From: VRUE01 sp046733275
GTDB taxonomy: Bacteria; Actinomycetota; Thermoleophilia; Solirubrobacterales; 70-9
DNA: 6,331 nt
Assembly: GCA_046733275.1 (NCBI GenBank)
Contig: JBKPOW010000030.1
Location: 1 to 6,331, forward strand
Direction: 5' to 3'
In this document: positions 5,491 through 6,331 of the stretch, piece after piece
Layout of the letters: every line of letters begins with the position of its first letter
Position numbering within the stretch: the first letter of the stretch is position 1
The notes under the pieces: generated by a model
The model's database searches: none
What the model was told of the DNA's origin: nothing
What the model saw: the letters and a program-made list of their open reading frames with translations, nothing else
Position numbers and translations under genes: made by a program

Positions 5491-6331
5491 CTAAGGAACA
5501 CCTGCGGGTTGGTTTGCCGCGGCCAGCGCCTCGCCGGCGATGCGCCGCGCGGCGTCGGGCATCGCCAGCCGCGCCGAGGCAGCCGCCATCGCCCCCAGCC
5601 GCGGCCCGTCGCCGAGCAGCTCGCCGATCTCGGCGGCGAGCCTGTCCGGCTCGAGCTCCTCGTCGCGGACCACGGTCGCCGCTCCGGCCTCCGCCATCCA
5701 GGCGGCGTTGGTCTCCTGGTGGCCGGCGGCGGCGTGCGGGTAGGGCACCAGCACCGCCGGCCGCCCGGCCGCGGTCAGCTCGAAGATCGAGCCGCCGGAA
5801 CGGCCCAGCACGAGGTCGCAGGCGGCCAGGCACTCGCCGAGATCCGGCTCGTAGGCGAGCAACGTGTAGCCGCGATTATGCGGAGCGGCGGCGAGGCGTC
5901 GCTCGAGCGCGCCGAAGTCGCGCCGACCGGCGAGGTGGATCACGTCGAACTCGCGGCCGTCGCGCTCGGCCAGGGCTGCGATCGCGCACTCGTTGATCGA
6001 GCGGGCGCCCTGGCTGCCCCCCATCACCAGCAGGCAGCGCGCGTCCGCGGCGATGCCGAAGCGCTCGCGCGCGGCGCCACGCTCGGCAGTCAGCACCGCC
6101 GCCGGCACCGGGCGGCCGGTGACGACGTAGCGCCCTCCCTCCCGTCCGGCGATCGGGAAGGCGAGGCAGACGCACCGCGCCCAGCGCGCCAGCAGGCGGT
6201 TGGCCAGGCCGAGGTGGCTGTCGGCCTCGGTGAGGACGAGCGGGATGCGGGCGAGCGAGGCGGCGACGCCGGCGGGGCCCGCCACATACCCGCCGGCGCC
6301 CATCACCGCGTCCGCCTGGCGCCGCTTCAGC
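5491..6331 (-). CDS. murG: Undecaprenyl-PP-MurNAc-pentapeptide GlcNAc transferase (MurG), N-terminus outside window
   Basis: MurG is the membrane-associated GT-B glycosyltransferase that moves GlcNAc from UDP-GlcNAc to lipid I to make lipid II. The 5' end runs off the right edge; 279 residues are visible, and by comparison with E. coli MurG about 90 are missing, including the first GTGGH loop. Visible motifs: GAGGYVAGP (11-19), EADSHLGLAN (35-44), MGGSQGARSIN (103-113), GRSGGSIFEL (176-185) with the UDP-binding-type Glu at 184, and PYPHAAAGHQETNA (196-209). Two signatures differ from the classical form: EADSHLGLAN replaces EQNxxxGxxN, and TGRPVP (71-76) replaces GNPVR. The C-terminal sugar-nucleotide half looks intact. 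The end is a TAG next to the murC start. The GTG/ATG pair at 6301-6306 is internal, since the frame continues in family-like sequence (LKRRQADA) to the edge. Confidence 0.93.
   Translation of the reverse strand, partial: LKRRQADAVMGAGGYVAGPAGVAASLARIPLVLTEADSHLGLANRLLARWARCVCLAFPIAGREGGRYVVTGRPVPAAVLTAERGAARERFGIAADARCLLVMGGSQGARSINECAIAALAERDGREFDVIHLAGRRDFGALERRLAAAPHNRGYTLLAYEPDLGECLAACDLVLGRSGGSIFELTAAGRPAVLVPYPHAAAGHQETNAAWMAEAGAATVVRDEELEPDRLAAEIGELLGDGPRLGAMAAASARLAMPDAARRIAGEALAAANQPAGVP

Noticed and set aside
4194..5996. 600-codon + strand open frame opposite murC and murG
   Set aside because: It spans two genes with intact families on the other strand, and its translation is Arg/Ala/Gly-rich without any domain pattern.

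Overview
The window is very GC-rich and tightly packed. Its gene content is a division and cell wall (dcw) cluster from a high-GC actinobacterium. The style (murB between murC and ftsQ, no ftsA, a very short FtsQ, unusual MurG motifs) fits deep-branching actinobacteria such as Thermoleophilia/Solirubrobacterales. That lineage call is an inference from sequence style, not a database result.

Layout: positions 3-1439 on the + strand hold the C-terminal 478 residues of a large LuxR-family regulator: helical TPR-like repeats followed by a LuxR/GerE helix-turn-helix. Its stop lies five bases from the stop of ftsZ, so the two genes converge with no room for a terminator between them. From 6331 down to 1445, everything is on the - strand and reads in the order murG (5' part outside the window), murC, murB, ftsQ-like, ftsZ. 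murC/murB and murB/ftsQ each overlap by four bases (GTGA), and murG and murC abut, so these four genes look like one translationally coupled operon. A 192-base gap separates ftsQ from ftsZ. It carries a good sigma-70-type promoter (TTGACA, 17 bases, TACGTT), a short leader with a GC-rich hairpin, and upstream inverted and direct repeats built on an ACCCTC core.

How the genes work together: MurB and MurC act in the cytoplasm to make UDP-MurNAc and attach its first amino acid. MurG adds GlcNAc to lipid I at the membrane to make lipid II. FtsQ is a membrane scaffold of the divisome, and FtsZ is the cytoskeletal ring that directs where the new wall is laid. The dedicated ftsZ promoter would let FtsZ levels be set separately from the wall enzymes.

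I found no mobile element, CRISPR array, RNA gene or wholly new system. The unusual points are an FtsQ-like protein with no room for a POTRA domain, a MurC with a central domain about 55 residues short, a MurG with altered signature motifs, and the repeat-rich ftsZ control region.
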